Part shown: in pieces, positions 6,801 to 13,888 of the stretch
How the letters are laid out: each line of letters starts with the position of its first letter
How positions within the stretch are numbered: the stretch's first letter is position 1
DNA from: Echinarachnius parma
Taxonomy: Eukaryota > Echinodermata > Echinoidea > Clypeasteroida > Echinarachniidae
Assembly: GCA_037951105.1 (NCBI GenBank)
Contig: JBAMJV010007487.1
Location: forward strand, 1 to 64,000
DNA length: 64,000 nt
Direction: 5' to 3'
The notes under the pieces: generated by a model
What the model saw: the letters and a program-made list of their open reading frames with translations, nothing else
Databases searched by the model: none
What the model was told of the DNA's origin: nothing
Made by a program: the position numbers and the translations under genes

Positions 6801-8852
6801 GGAAGATTATAAGTCCCGAGACGTAGTTGAGGGACTTATTTTCTTCACGAAATAGCATTTAAAATCCTGAGGAGTGGAACATTCCATGATCTTCCCGACA
6901 ACAAAGTTAACGACTGTTTTATCATCTGACTAAATCCGGGGGCTAGAATATATACATTCATGCATCAAAAACATCATACCTTTGGTTCTCCTTGTGACGT
7001 CATAATACAATCTCTTTTGCAGCGCGCGCCATGCGGTGAACAGTGCATCTGCCATGTAGCAGTTAAAACTGACATGGCAATCACGTGACTGTGTTTAGCC
7101 AATCGATGACGCGTATTTTACTAACTCAGATGATATGTATTATCTCCTTTTTTGTAAGCTTATTCCTAAATATATATAACGTAATATATTGGTAATTATG
7201 ATGCGCGTTAAAAAAAACATGACCCTAAATAAATCTAAAATATATTGCTATTAATATGAAAAGTAGAGAGTGATGTAACTTCTGTTAATAATATATGTTT
7301 GTTTTCTTATTTAGATCAAGTCGTTGACCTTTGACCAGAGTGGTTCATACCTGGCCGTGGCAGGGACAGACCTTAGAGTGTTCCTCTGTAAACAGTGGCA
7401 GGACTGTTTATTTATTTATAGAAATGTCTAATAATTCATGTTATTAATTATGTTATTACATTTATTTGTATATTTTGTCTCTTATTCAGATCAAGTCGTT
7501 GACGTTTGACCAGAGTGGTTCGTACCTGGCCGTGGCAGGCACAGACCTTAGAGTGTTCCTCTGTAAACAATGGCAGGAGCTGGCTGTCTTTACTGGTAAG
7601 CATATCTGATGGTGCTGCATTTGTTATGTCATTCTAAAATATGGCTGCAAACAAGACTAACCCTAACTTTAACCCTAACCCTAAATGTGGTGGATATCTA
7701 TTATATTTGGTGGCTAAAGTATGGTTAGATTTGTTGGGCTGATAGTCTTGTTTGCAGCCATATTTTGGAAAAGGCAGGAACAGGCCTAAGAGTGTTCCTG
7801 TGTTAACAGTGGCAGGAGCTTGCTGTCTTTACTGGTAAGATTCATCTTTGTACCACAATGGTCAGAATTAATAGTGGAGGTTTAAATTTTACCCTTGAAG
7901 GCTGTAGATGACAGCCAAGCATTGTAGAGGTAAATATTTATAAGTTGATCAAAAGTTCAACATTTTCTCAATACCAAAATTAAATTTAACATATGGGTGA
8001 CTAAAAGTACATCAAACATGATTTAACTGAAAGTTTAAAGGGGACCACCAGGCAAAGAACAACACATAATTAAATAGATACCCAACATTTTGCAAAGGGT
8101 TGTGTAATGCATAAACAAAGCAATTAATTTCCCCCACTTATGGAACCACTACTATTTCGTGGTTCCATACGGGCCAAACACTTTTAGTCTCGTACATACA
8201 GACCCCTTAACGCATGCTTTAGAATGGTGATGCGTTTTCCAATTATATATTTTTTTTCTGGACACATATTTTTGTGAACTTGTTGATGGAATGGAATACT
8301 AAAGATGATACCTTTCATTTATAAAGATACTATTTTTGGGTGGTGGTACCCTTTAATTGAGCTTGTTTGTTCCAGGACAAGATAATCAATGTAATAGGCA
8401 TTTGGGTTGTTGATGTTGATAGAGTATTTTGTTAAGGTTAGGCGAGTCAAATTCCTCTCACATCATAATTGGAACATTTTGGGACCATTTGATAAATGGT
8501 CTGTCATTAAGTGTGATAAGGGCTTCAGTTTGCCTGTTTTCTTGCCCTTGTTTATTCAGACTGCACAAATCATTTTGCATCTTTCATTTTTTGTTCAATT
8601 CTTGCATATTTTCTTGTTATTCCTCCCCCCTCCAGATCATACTGCTATGACAACCAGTCACTGAATAATGATCCTATGTTCAGAAATATGTTATCTGCTG
8701 TTAGTTTTCCAATGCATGCTAAAATATTTTATTTCTTTTTTGTTAATATCACAGATCACACCGCCATGACAACCGGTGTTCGCTTCGGTCAACACTCCTC
8801 CTTCCTGGCTTCATCCAGCATGGACCGCAGTCTCAAGTTCTACAACCTGTAA
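651..8852 (+). CDS. PRPF19: PRPF19 (pre-mRNA-processing factor 19), 3' nine exons, 5' end outside window
   Basis: Spliced CDS: 651-869, 1946-2097, 2917-3033, 3750-3825, 4408-4517, 5259-5484, 6137-6393, 7490-7595, 8755-8852. Every junction is AG/GT and phases agree, giving 452 complete codons after a partial Val codon, then TAA. The first exon encodes the conserved central segment ([13 protein letters not shown], then [19 protein letters not shown]) used for coiled-coil tetramerisation. Exons from 3750 on encode the C-terminal WD40 propeller, with blade ends IRIW, IKIWDL and VKLWDL and final residues SLKFYNL. In known relatives (about 504 aa) PRPF19 is the nuclear U-box E3 ligase and scaffold of the Prp19/NTC complex, acting in spliceosome activation and DNA-damage signalling. 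The U-box (about 56 residues) must lie upstream of base 1. Identity is by recognition of the family sequence, not a database search. Oddity: many intronic partial exon copies. Confidence 0.97.
926..1408. mobile_element. TA-flanked MITE, 25+ bp terminal inverted repeats
   Basis: Left end taccgtaaaactccgtgtat (926) is repeated inverted at the right end (acacggagttttacggta, to 1408). TA on both sides suggests a Tc1/mariner-type (possibly pogo/Tigger-like) TA target duplication. The interior is AT-rich with poly-T runs and no ORF of note. It separates exon 651-869 from its decayed copy C, so it inserted after that duplication or beside it. Confidence 0.85.
1451..1527 (+). pseudogene. Decayed copy C of PRPF19 exon 651-869 (3' end)
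   Basis: gcatgccgtgtcattgctag and the following ctcaccaaggaggtcaccac match the real exon's 3' end with scattered substitutions. The donor GT has become GC (aaag/gcatga). Distance to the parent is 658 bp, or about 173 bp once the 485-bp MITE plus TA insertion is removed. Confidence 0.85.
1660..1770 (+). repeat. Short tandem duplication in PRPF19 intron
   Basis: The phrase ccttgacccatggtagcatt followed by agtatcttgtgaagatatt occurs twice, at about 1674 and 1722, a 48-bp unit. No function seen. Confidence 0.8.
1946..2097 (+). CDS. PRPF19: PRPF19 exon: Ala/Pro-rich linker
   Basis: Acceptor ttttttcttag, donor GTAAGT. Translation begins LATLKPQA, runs through an Ala-rich stretch and ends GMTEDIIQK, aligning with the linker between coiled coil and WD40 domain in relatives. 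The middle ([18 protein letters not shown]) is the fast-evolving part. Two decayed copies follow at 2178 and 2521. Confidence 0.95.
2178..2287 (+). pseudogene. Decayed copy D of PRPF19 exon 1946-2097
   Basis: Matches the 3' two thirds of the exon (gtgcctgaacttatggaagc, ggctggtcctatgggcaaga) and keeps a donor-like aag/gtaagc at 2288. Internal small deletions break the frame. Its 3' end lies exactly 190 bp after the parent's. Confidence 0.85.
2394..2520 (+). repeat. 42-bp minisatellite, three units
   Basis: Unit begins gttagaacttgtcagtagct and ends gaaaacaagtgaa, repeated three times almost perfectly. It lies between exon copies D and E and accounts for their larger spacing. Confidence 0.9.
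2521..2605 (+). pseudogene. Decayed copy E of PRPF19 exon 1946-2097
   Basis: The last 13 codons read [13 protein letters not shown] against [13 protein letters not shown] in the real exon and end in an intact donor (aaag/gtaagt). The upstream part is scrambled and no clear acceptor is seen. D to E is 318 bp, or 192 bp without the three 42-bp units. Confidence 0.8.
2917..3033 (+). CDS. PRPF19: PRPF19 exon: [18 protein letters not shown] segment
   Basis: Acceptor ttattcaacag, donor GTGAGT, 39 codons in phase 0 at both ends. It encodes the basic helix [18 protein letters not shown] and the approach to the WD40 domain (NYRPRASHP). No degraded copy of this exon was found. Confidence 0.95.
3034..3552 (+). 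other. PRPF19 intron, no recognisable feature
   Basis: AT-rich intron sequence. No exon copy, tandem repeat or inverted repeat recognised. Confidence 0.5.
3553..3702. mobile_element. Near-palindromic 150-bp MITE in PRPF19 intron
   Basis: Left arm gggttccgtttcctaaaagg pairs with right arm cctttcatgaaacagggccc, and the centre (cacgtgactatgactgaatt on each side of 3628) is a perfect inverted repeat. The whole element folds into one hairpin. Confidence 0.85.
3750..3825 (+). CDS. PRPF19: PRPF19 exon: entry of WD40 domain
   Basis: Acceptor tgttacag at 3749, donor GTAATT. Encodes [15 protein letters not shown] and onward to KVLT, the start of the first propeller blade. The exon is 76 nt and leaves in phase 1. 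No decayed copy was recognised for it. Confidence 0.95.
4229..4270 (+). pseudogene. Decayed copy F of PRPF19 exon 4408-4517 (middle)
   Basis: gttcaacaaggacatgaagc and the following ggtggctattctgaag match gttcaacaaggacacggagc and gacggccatcttgaag. It lies 202 bp before the corresponding part of the real exon. Confidence 0.8.
4408..4517 (+). CDS. PRPF19: PRPF19 exon: WD40 blade 1/2
   Basis: Acceptor cttttgtag, donor GTGAGG. Encodes [17 protein letters not shown] and [17 protein letters not shown], with the GH dipeptide typical of a WD40 blade. A 42-bp decayed copy of its middle lies 202 bp upstream at 4229. Confidence 0.95.
4640..4925 (+). mobile_element. tRNA-derived SINE with conserved body
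   Basis: A B-box-like gggttcaattcccaact at 4697-4713 is followed by a body with cagcccaggtgtagttaatg and gggtatttggcagg. It ends near ctatatagaaatgga and (att)n. Such bodies and tails are common in invertebrate, including echinoderm, tRNA-SINEs. The A box is degenerate. Confidence 0.65.
5259..5484 (+). CDS. PRPF19: PRPF19 exon: WD40 blades with SPDATIRIW
   Basis: Acceptor tgtacatag, donor GTAAGA. Encodes [34 protein letters not shown] and [18 protein letters not shown], matching two successive propeller blades. It is followed by two tandem decayed copies of its 3' half at 5570 and 5746. Confidence 0.95.
5570..5662 (+). pseudogene. Decayed copy G of PRPF19 exon 5259-5484 (3' half)
   Basis: Reads [17 protein letters not shown] and [10 protein letters not shown] against [17 protein letters not shown] and [10 protein letters not shown], frame open throughout, with a good donor (aaag/gtaaga). 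About half of the differences are synonymous. It lacks an acceptor and the 5' half. Offset from the parent is 177 bp. Confidence 0.88.
5746..5838 (+). pseudogene. Decayed copy H of PRPF19 exon 5259-5484 (3' half)
   Basis: Reads [16 protein letters not shown] and VLTYVSDD. The donor is lost (atgggcaaaatg). It shares gaggatcaacaatgg with copy G against the parent's gaggaccaacactgg, so G and H descend from one duplicate or have been converted. Offset from G is 176 bp. Confidence 0.88.
5898..5968 (+). pseudogene. Decayed copy I of PRPF19 exon 6137-6393 (middle)
   Basis: aaggaatgcaccaaatg and, after a gap, agaccaatcagttgctctag match aaggaatgcaccaacgtgg and ggaccggtcactgctctgg of the real exon in the same order. 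It is strongly diverged. Offset from copy J is 158 bp. Confidence 0.65.
5995..6093 (+). pseudogene. Decayed copy J of PRPF19 exon 6137-6393 (5' part)
   Basis: Matches tgactcgcccagtt, tctgatctttggtaca, and ggaatgcaccaacgtggcca exactly. The preceding intron (attcatgatattttctcttt) is also duplicated from the real acceptor region. Offset from the parent is 157 bp. Confidence 0.85.
6137..6393 (+). CDS. PRPF19: PRPF19 exon: WD40 blades with IKIWDL and VKLWDL
   Basis: Acceptor cttccttgtag, donor GTAGGT. Encodes [37 protein letters not shown] and [14 protein letters not shown]. This is the longest exon in the window (257 nt). Two decayed copies precede it at about 5898 and 5995. Confidence 0.96.
6507..6603. 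repeat. 97-bp near-perfect hairpin in PRPF19 intron
   Basis: The left arm starts aatgcaagtcaatgtagcag and the right arm ends ctgctacattgacttgcatt, exact complements at the tips. The arms run inward with few mismatches to a short loop near 6553. It could be a tiny MITE or a foldable RNA. Confidence 0.85.
6731..7140. mobile_element. Palindromic element family P, copy 1
   Basis: Arms at 6731-6791 and 6857-6916 pair (cagttgttaact outer, attttaaatg inner). Between them is a small hairpin, agtcccgagacgtagttgag followed by ggact. The tail to about 7140 holds a GC-rich block with gcaatcacgtgact, also present in the copy at 44.3 kb. It is inside PRPF19 intron sequence. Confidence 0.7.
7315..7404 (+). 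pseudogene. Copy K of PRPF19 exon 7490-7595, nearly intact; possible alternative terminal exon
   Basis: A good acceptor (gttttcttatttag) precedes 29 codons identical in protein to the real exon. The four nucleotide differences (codons 5, 11, 17, 27) are all synonymous. After CAG GA the match stops and the frame runs nine more codons to TAA at 7429-7431, with no obvious donor. If spliced in as a last exon it would truncate the propeller. If not, it is a recent duplicate. No AATAAA lies just downstream. Confidence 0.7.
7490..7595 (+). CDS. PRPF19: PRPF19 exon: penultimate coding exon
   Basis: Acceptor ctcttattcag, donor GTAAGC, 35 codons plus one base. It has a near-identical upstream copy (7315-7404). 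I chose this copy as the real exon because only it continues (ELAVFT) into a GT donor that joins the last exon in phase. Confidence 0.94.
7636..7766. mobile_element. 131-bp MITE with 24-bp terminal inverted repeats
   Basis: Left aaaatatggctgcaaacaag and right cttgtttgcagccatatttt are exact complements. The interior has irregular (CCCTAA)-like units. It lies between the real exon and its copy L. Confidence 0.88.
7772..7833 (+). pseudogene. Decayed copy L of PRPF19 exon 7490-7595 (3' part)
   Basis: agagtgttcctgtgttaaca, then gtggcaggagcttgctgtct and a donor-like actg/gtaaga. In the parental frame TGT TAA gives a stop, so it cannot be coding. It lies 238 bp from the parent, 107 bp if the 131-bp MITE is discounted. 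Confidence 0.85.
8636..8664 (+). pseudogene. Copy M of PRPF19 terminal exon (first nine codons), with in-frame stop
   Basis: Preceded by an excellent polypyrimidine acceptor (tcctcccccctccag). Reads HTAMTTSH then TGA at 8662-8664. The first changes relative to the real exon (CAT, ACT, GCT) are synonymous. It could serve as an alternative last exon or be a decayed copy, 119 bp before the real one. Confidence 0.7.
8755..8852 (+). CDS. PRPF19: PRPF19 terminal coding exon with stop
   Basis: Acceptor ttaatatcacag. Encodes [17 protein letters not shown] and [10 protein letters not shown], then TAA at 8850-8852, matching the family C-terminus exactly in position. The sequence round the stop was duplicated into the adjacent 53-bp minisatellite. 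Confidence 0.96.
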
Positions 8853-9420
8853 TCAAGGCTAGTCAAACGAGTCTTGCATTCTATCACCTATACTACAGCC
8901 TGTAACCAAAACTAGTCAAATGAGTCTTGCATTCTATCACCTATACTACAGCCTGTAACCAAGACTAGTCAAAGGAGTCTTGCATTCTATCACCTATACT
9001 ACAGCCTGTAACCAAGACTAGTCAAATGAGTCTTGCATTCTATCACCTATACTACAGCCTGTAACCAAGACTAGTCAAAGGAGTCTTGCATTCTATCACC
9101 TATACTACAGCCTGTAACCAAGGCTAGTCAAACGAGTCTTGCATTCTATCACCTATACTACAGCCTGTAACCAAGACTAGTCAAATGAGTCTTGCATTCT
9201 ATCACCTATACTACAGCCTGTAACCAAGACTAGTCAAAGGAGTCTTGCATTCTATCACCTATACTACAGCCTGTAACCAAGACTAGTCAAATGAGTCTTG
9301 CATTCTATCACCTATACTACAGCCTGTAACCAAGACTAGTCAAAGGAGTCTTGCATTCTATCACCTATACTACAGCCTGTAACCAAGACTAGCCAAAGGA
9401 GTCTTGCATTCTATCGCCTG
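8853..9420 (+). repeat. 53-bp minisatellite, 11 units, starting at the PRPF19 stop codon
   Basis: The motif gtcttgcattctatc recurs at 8871, 8924 and so on to 9401, exactly 53 bp apart. Each unit contains ctacagcctgtaaccaa, a derivative of the coding end ctacaacctgtaatcaa, so the array was seeded from the stop-codon region and forms the start of the presumed 3' UTR. Confidence 0.93.
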
Positions 9421-9444
9421 CTATCAAGACAAGCTGTAAAATAT

Positions 9445-9995
9445 ATTTGTTATATCAGAGCTTTTTATAATGAGGTTCAAGTGTATTACCTTGTTATAAG
9501 CGGGTTTGTTATATCGGAGCTCTTTATAATGAGGTTAAAGTGTATTACCTTGTTATAAGCGGGTTCGTTATATCAGAGCTCTTTATAATGAGGTTCCACT
9601 GTATTACCTTGTTATGAGAGGGTTTTGTTATATCAGAGCTCTTTATAACGAGGTTCCACTGTATTGCCTTGATATGAGAGGGTTTTGTTATATCAGAGCT
9701 CTTTATAACGAGGTTCCACTGTATTACCTTGTTATGAAAGGTTATTTGTTATATCAGAGCTCTTTATAACGAGGTTCCACTGTATTACCTTGTTATGAGA
9801 GGGATTTGTTATATCAGAGCTCTTTATAACGAGGTTCCACTGTATTACCTTGTTATGAGAGGGTTTTGTTATATCAGAGCTCTTTATAACGAGGTTCCAC
9901 TGTATTGCCTTGATATGAGAGGGTTTTGTTATATCAGAGCTCTTTATAACGAGGTTCCACTGTATTACCTTGTTATGAGAGGACTGACTGATTTT
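9445..9995 (+). repeat. 60-bp minisatellite, about nine units
   Basis: Unit includes ttatatcagagctctttata and acgaggttccactgtatt. The latter resembles termini of pogo/Tigger-like transposons (established pattern for cgaggttccactg ends), so the array may have grown from such an end. Open frames here on both strands are by-products of the 60-bp period. Confidence 0.92.
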
Positions 9996-10658
9996 TACTA
10001 CAACATGTATTCTCCATAGACCCAAGCCCGAATATTGTTGGGACTAGTCCTGAACGGGTTAATGAGCTGTTGAAAGGTTGGATGGGAGCTAGTATTGGGA
10101 TGGTGTGTACTGCCTTGTGTATAGTTGGCCTAAATTTTTAGTTGCAGGTTTCTTGCAGCTATTGCAGCTATGCTACCTATGAAATTGAAATGTTTATTCA
10201 GAACAAATATGTTGTAATGAAGCTTAGCCAATGGTTGTTGGCATTGTTCTGTTTTGCTTTTCCGAGTATATCTATCTACTTTTTGTTTCTATGTTTATTA
10301 TTTGCAGGCTGTTTTGTTATATTAGTGCTGTGATAACAGCTTCATTAAAGTATCATGTACCATGTAGAAGATCATCTAAATGACTCGGTAGTAGCCCGCT
10401 TGTTCTGGTGAAGTTACTTTCTTTAGATCATGTGTACCAATCGTGGTCAGGATTATAATATTTACAATCAGGAATGTTACTTCCTTCAAAGTTTTTTGTT
10501 TCTTTTTGCTTCCCAACTACCAAATTTCAATAATGTAAAAGATTTCAGCCAGTGATGTAGTATTTTCAAAAGAAACAATTGTTTTGAGACATATCTACTG
10601 TTTACAAATATGTATGCATAAAAAATAAAAAACTTGTAGAGGTTCTGGTAAATAAATA
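9996..10658 (+). other. Presumed PRPF19 3' UTR / downstream region
   Basis: No coding similarity. AATAAA motifs at about 10623 and 10651 could be polyadenylation signals, which would put both minisatellites into the 3' UTR. The sequence alone does not decide this. Confidence 0.35.
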
Positions 10659-10914
10659 TATGTGACCGGCTGTAGCAAAACCCTGCACTTGTCAGTAGTT
10701 CATGTCTTGGAGAAGTGGGCATTTTAAGTTCACATAATGTGTGTAAGTGATTTATAATTGTAAAATTGAAACAATCTATCTTCGCTAATTATTGACCAAC
10801 TTGTTAGAACAAAGCATCAAATGAAAGCTTGTGATGAGGCCTTTCTAACGATATGAAAATCTACATTTTGATTTTTACCGACAAGTGCAGGGTTTTGCTA
10901 TAGCCAGTCACATA
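10659..10914. mobile_element. MITE family V, copy 1
   Basis: Left tatgtgaccggctgtagcaa and right tagccagtcacata are inverted, extending through aaaccctgcacttgtc on the left and gacaagtgcagggttt on the right. A second copy of the same element is at 13621-13888. Confidence 0.88.
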
Positions 10915-11380
10915 CGTGAATGCCATCAATTATGACACAACTTGTCTGTCACCTTTTCTGTGAAATGTACTACATGTAGTTATGAGTTTGGATTATTGTG
11001 GTTGTGTACATCAGTGTAAGATTATTTTTCTATGATTGTATGTAATTGTACATACTATTAATACATCAAATGCACTGTACTAAGTAAGCTTATTGTTGTT
11101 TGTTGATGGTATGTGAATTCAATTTTAGAATGCTAACTTTTTGTCACATTTTGTTAAGCTGTAATACCATTGAGAAATTATGATTGTGTATTTGAATATG
11201 ATTTTGAACTGGTAAAATCCATTATTAGAAATGCACACACTGAATATTGATAAAGAAATGAATCTGTCATGCTTAATTACTTTTTTGTTTGAGATAATGT
11301 TTTCCATTTATACTAGCGATTGTAAAGGCTGCTAAAAGCTAAGCTATTTGTTAAATAATCATTCAGTGAACATACACATT
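10915..11380. other. Intergenic, nothing recognised
   Basis: AT-rich sequence without repeats or coding signals I can support. Confidence 0.5.
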
Positions 11381-11384
11381 TTAA

Positions 11385-12820
11385 CCCTAACCAGGCCGGG
11401 GGGGGGGGGGGGGGGGGGGTGGAATCCACCCCCCCCTCGACTTTTTGCGCGATAATTCCGCAACGCGCGCAGGTATTGCTGCGCGACTTAATGAGTTTTT
11501 TCATTGAAGTCTTGCGCAACTTTTGAGACCAAATTTGCGACAAACGGGTATACGGTTCTAAAGTCACATGACCTTTTGTATGTGAGCGTCGGCCCGAAAA
11601 TCGCCAAATTTTGTGATTTGTGTACAAATCCTATGGAAATTGATTTGTTCCTATAATAGACAAAACCTTCATTATTTTTCATTCTAATCGCTGCAGTCAT
11701 TTAATTTTGGGCTAAAAGTTGTTGAATAATTATATAATATTGACTGGCCTTGAGTGGTATATCAGAAATATTGCATTCGCTAGGATCATATTGCACGAGT
11801 CGAAGACGAGTGCAATATGATCCTAGCGAATGCAATATTTCTGATATATCACGAAAGAACAAGCCAGTCAATATTATTATTATTATACATACTATCCAGA
11901 GCAAAACATTTAAAAACAAAAACATTCATATTACTCAGTCTTGTTCAGTGAAGAAAACCAATGCATTGAATCTCAAATTACTGATTATACATTTTCAACC
12001 CATGAAGGGCCATTTGCGCGGACTGTAGCAGAGGTGCGTACACGTATTCATACGTCACAATTAGATACGCGCGAAGCCATTCTTGCGTCATTAATAAACG
12101 CGCGTATGAATTTGCGCACTTCCGCGCTTGATATGATATTTATTATTCTGCTCAACGTGCAGGTCTATGGAGGAGTAGAAATATCATCTGATAACGTGTA
12201 TGTCTATGGAGGAGTAGTAATATCGTCTGATATTGCACTCGCAATACACATTTGTAGAGCTACATAATACACGTGACGATGGTAATATCATAACAATAAT
12301 GAACGCTATGACTGACAAACCCGAGACGGGAAAAAAAATACAAGATTTATTGAATCGGAAAACTAGCCTGTATGTGTAATAATGGTTAATAATTTATTCC
12401 ATCAAAAAAAATAATAAAAAACAAGTAAAAAAACAAAGAAATACATAAGAAATTTAAAAAACAAAGAAATACATAAGGAATTTTTTGGCTGTCTCAATTT
12501 TTAATGTTGAAAACCTGATAATTAGGTCATAAAGAATATTCATGCACAAAATTAGCATATTCTGAGTCATGTTTAGTGATTTATTGACAAAAAGGGGATT
12601 TTTGCATAAATTTGCATAATTCATTCGAAATTGATTTTTTCCAAAAAACTAACAATGCAATCTTGTAGATTATGTCGCAATCTATCTGTGTGCCAAATTT
12701 TGTGGCGGCCGCGCGTTCGGCGACCGAGATCTCAGGGGGGGGGGGTGGAATCCACCCCCCCCCCCCCCCCCCCCCCCCCCCCGGCTATAGCATAGCCAAA
12801 ATAACCCGGCCTGGTTAGGG
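11385..12820. mobile_element. piggyBac-like non-autonomous element with TTAA duplication, carrying a nested insertion
   Basis: Termini CCCTAACCAGGCCGGG (11385) and its exact reverse complement (to 12820) are flanked by TTAA at 11381-11384 and 12821-12824. TTAA target duplication plus CCC-beginning ends is the piggyBac signature. Subterminal ggtggaatccacccccc is present at both ends next to long G or C runs. No transposase ORF is visible. A palindromic family P element (from 11736) is inserted inside. Confidence 0.82.
11736..12290. mobile_element. Palindromic element family P, copy 2 (nested)
   Basis: The palindrome at 11736-11875 has arms aatattgactggc and gccagtcaatatt and a centre tgcacgagtcgaagacgagt gca. 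It is followed by a GC-rich tail with taataaacgcgcgtatgaat at 12091, shared with the copy at 53.1 kb (taataaacgcgcgtatgatt). The right limit is approximate. Confidence 0.75.
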
Positions 12821-13620
12821 TTAAAACTCTGTGATTATATGCCTTGTAAACAGTTTCCAAATGATGTAATGGCTGCACGTACTATGTAGTTTTAAAAGTC
12901 ATTTGCAGTTTGTTCTACTCTATGAAATAAATCAGGTACCATTAATTAAAGTAACTCCTTAGCCTCAAAGGACATTGCAGGACTAGCTATCTTGGGCTTG
13001 GAGGAATGTGTTCAAGCTCAATCAGTAGGTTAAACATAATTATTCTATATTCCATACCCCTTATAAGTCACTTAAGCATTGCTGTGAACCCAACATCTGT
13101 AAGGTACTATCAATGTGACTCTACCACAAATGTTAAGTCTTGTGAATAATTGTATGACTTATCAATTGTTCATATGATCAGTTAACTAGTAGAATGATTA
13201 ATCATACATCTTTGTTACGGGGCCCAGGAAACTTTAGTAGAATGATGAACAAAATTATATATAGGCTGTAAAGCAGAAAGCTTATTGCTGCTGTATTTTG
13301 AACTTGCAGTAGTCAATTACCCAGCCCCCACCCGCCCCCTGCTTCAAAAATATCTATTCCATACTATTAGGCTTAGCTGTATGAATTGATGTAAATTAAC
13401 CTTTTTTCATTGATAATAAAATACATTTCAATCAAGTTGAACAAGTTTATTGTCTAAGTTTGCATTCATCTTGTATCTTTAAAAAAAATACTAATTTCCT
13501 TATTTCATTTAGATAAGAAATGTGAATGCTGCTCTTAACTTGTTGGCTACATTATGAAATATATATATTCTCTCTCACTAATCCCCAAATTTTTGGTTTG
13601 TGGTGTAATTATAGCTTCTG
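12821..13620. other. Intergenic, nothing recognised
   Basis: AT-rich. No ORF, tandem array or inverted repeat that I can support. Confidence 0.5.
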
Positions 13621-13888
13621 ATATGTGACTGGCTATAGAAAAACCCTGCACTTGTCGGTAATTAATGTTTGAACATATTAGCATTTTAAGTTCACATAAT
13701 GTGTGTAAAAGAGTTATGATTGTAAAATTGAAACAATCATATCGTCGCCAATTATTGACCAATTTGTGACCAATTTGTTAGAACAAAGCATGAAATGAAA
13801 GCTTGTGATGAGGACTTTCTAATGGTATGAGAATCTACACTTTGATTTTACCGACAAGTGCAGGGTTTTGCTATAGCCGGTCACATAT
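13621..13888. mobile_element. MITE family V, copy 2
   Basis: Left atatgtgactggctatagaa and right ctatagccggtcacatat. The interior (ttaagttcacataatgtgtg, gaacaaagcatgaaatgaaa) matches copy 1 at 10659-10914 in the same orientation. Confidence 0.88.

Noticed and set aside
7660..7685. Telomeric repeat in a PRPF19 intron
   Set aside because: Two or three irregular units inside a 131-bp MITE.
264..8852. A second complete PRPF19 gene interleaved with the first
   Set aside because: Copies cover only parts of exons, several have lost splice sites or frame, and they cannot be joined into a continuous coding sequence.
9732..10025. Repeat protein frames on both strands
   Set aside because: By-products of the 60-bp minisatellite, whose period is a multiple of three.
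11313..11627. 104-codon minus-strand frame with poly-Pro
   Set aside because: Spans the end of a piggyBac-like element and its poly-G tract; not a gene.
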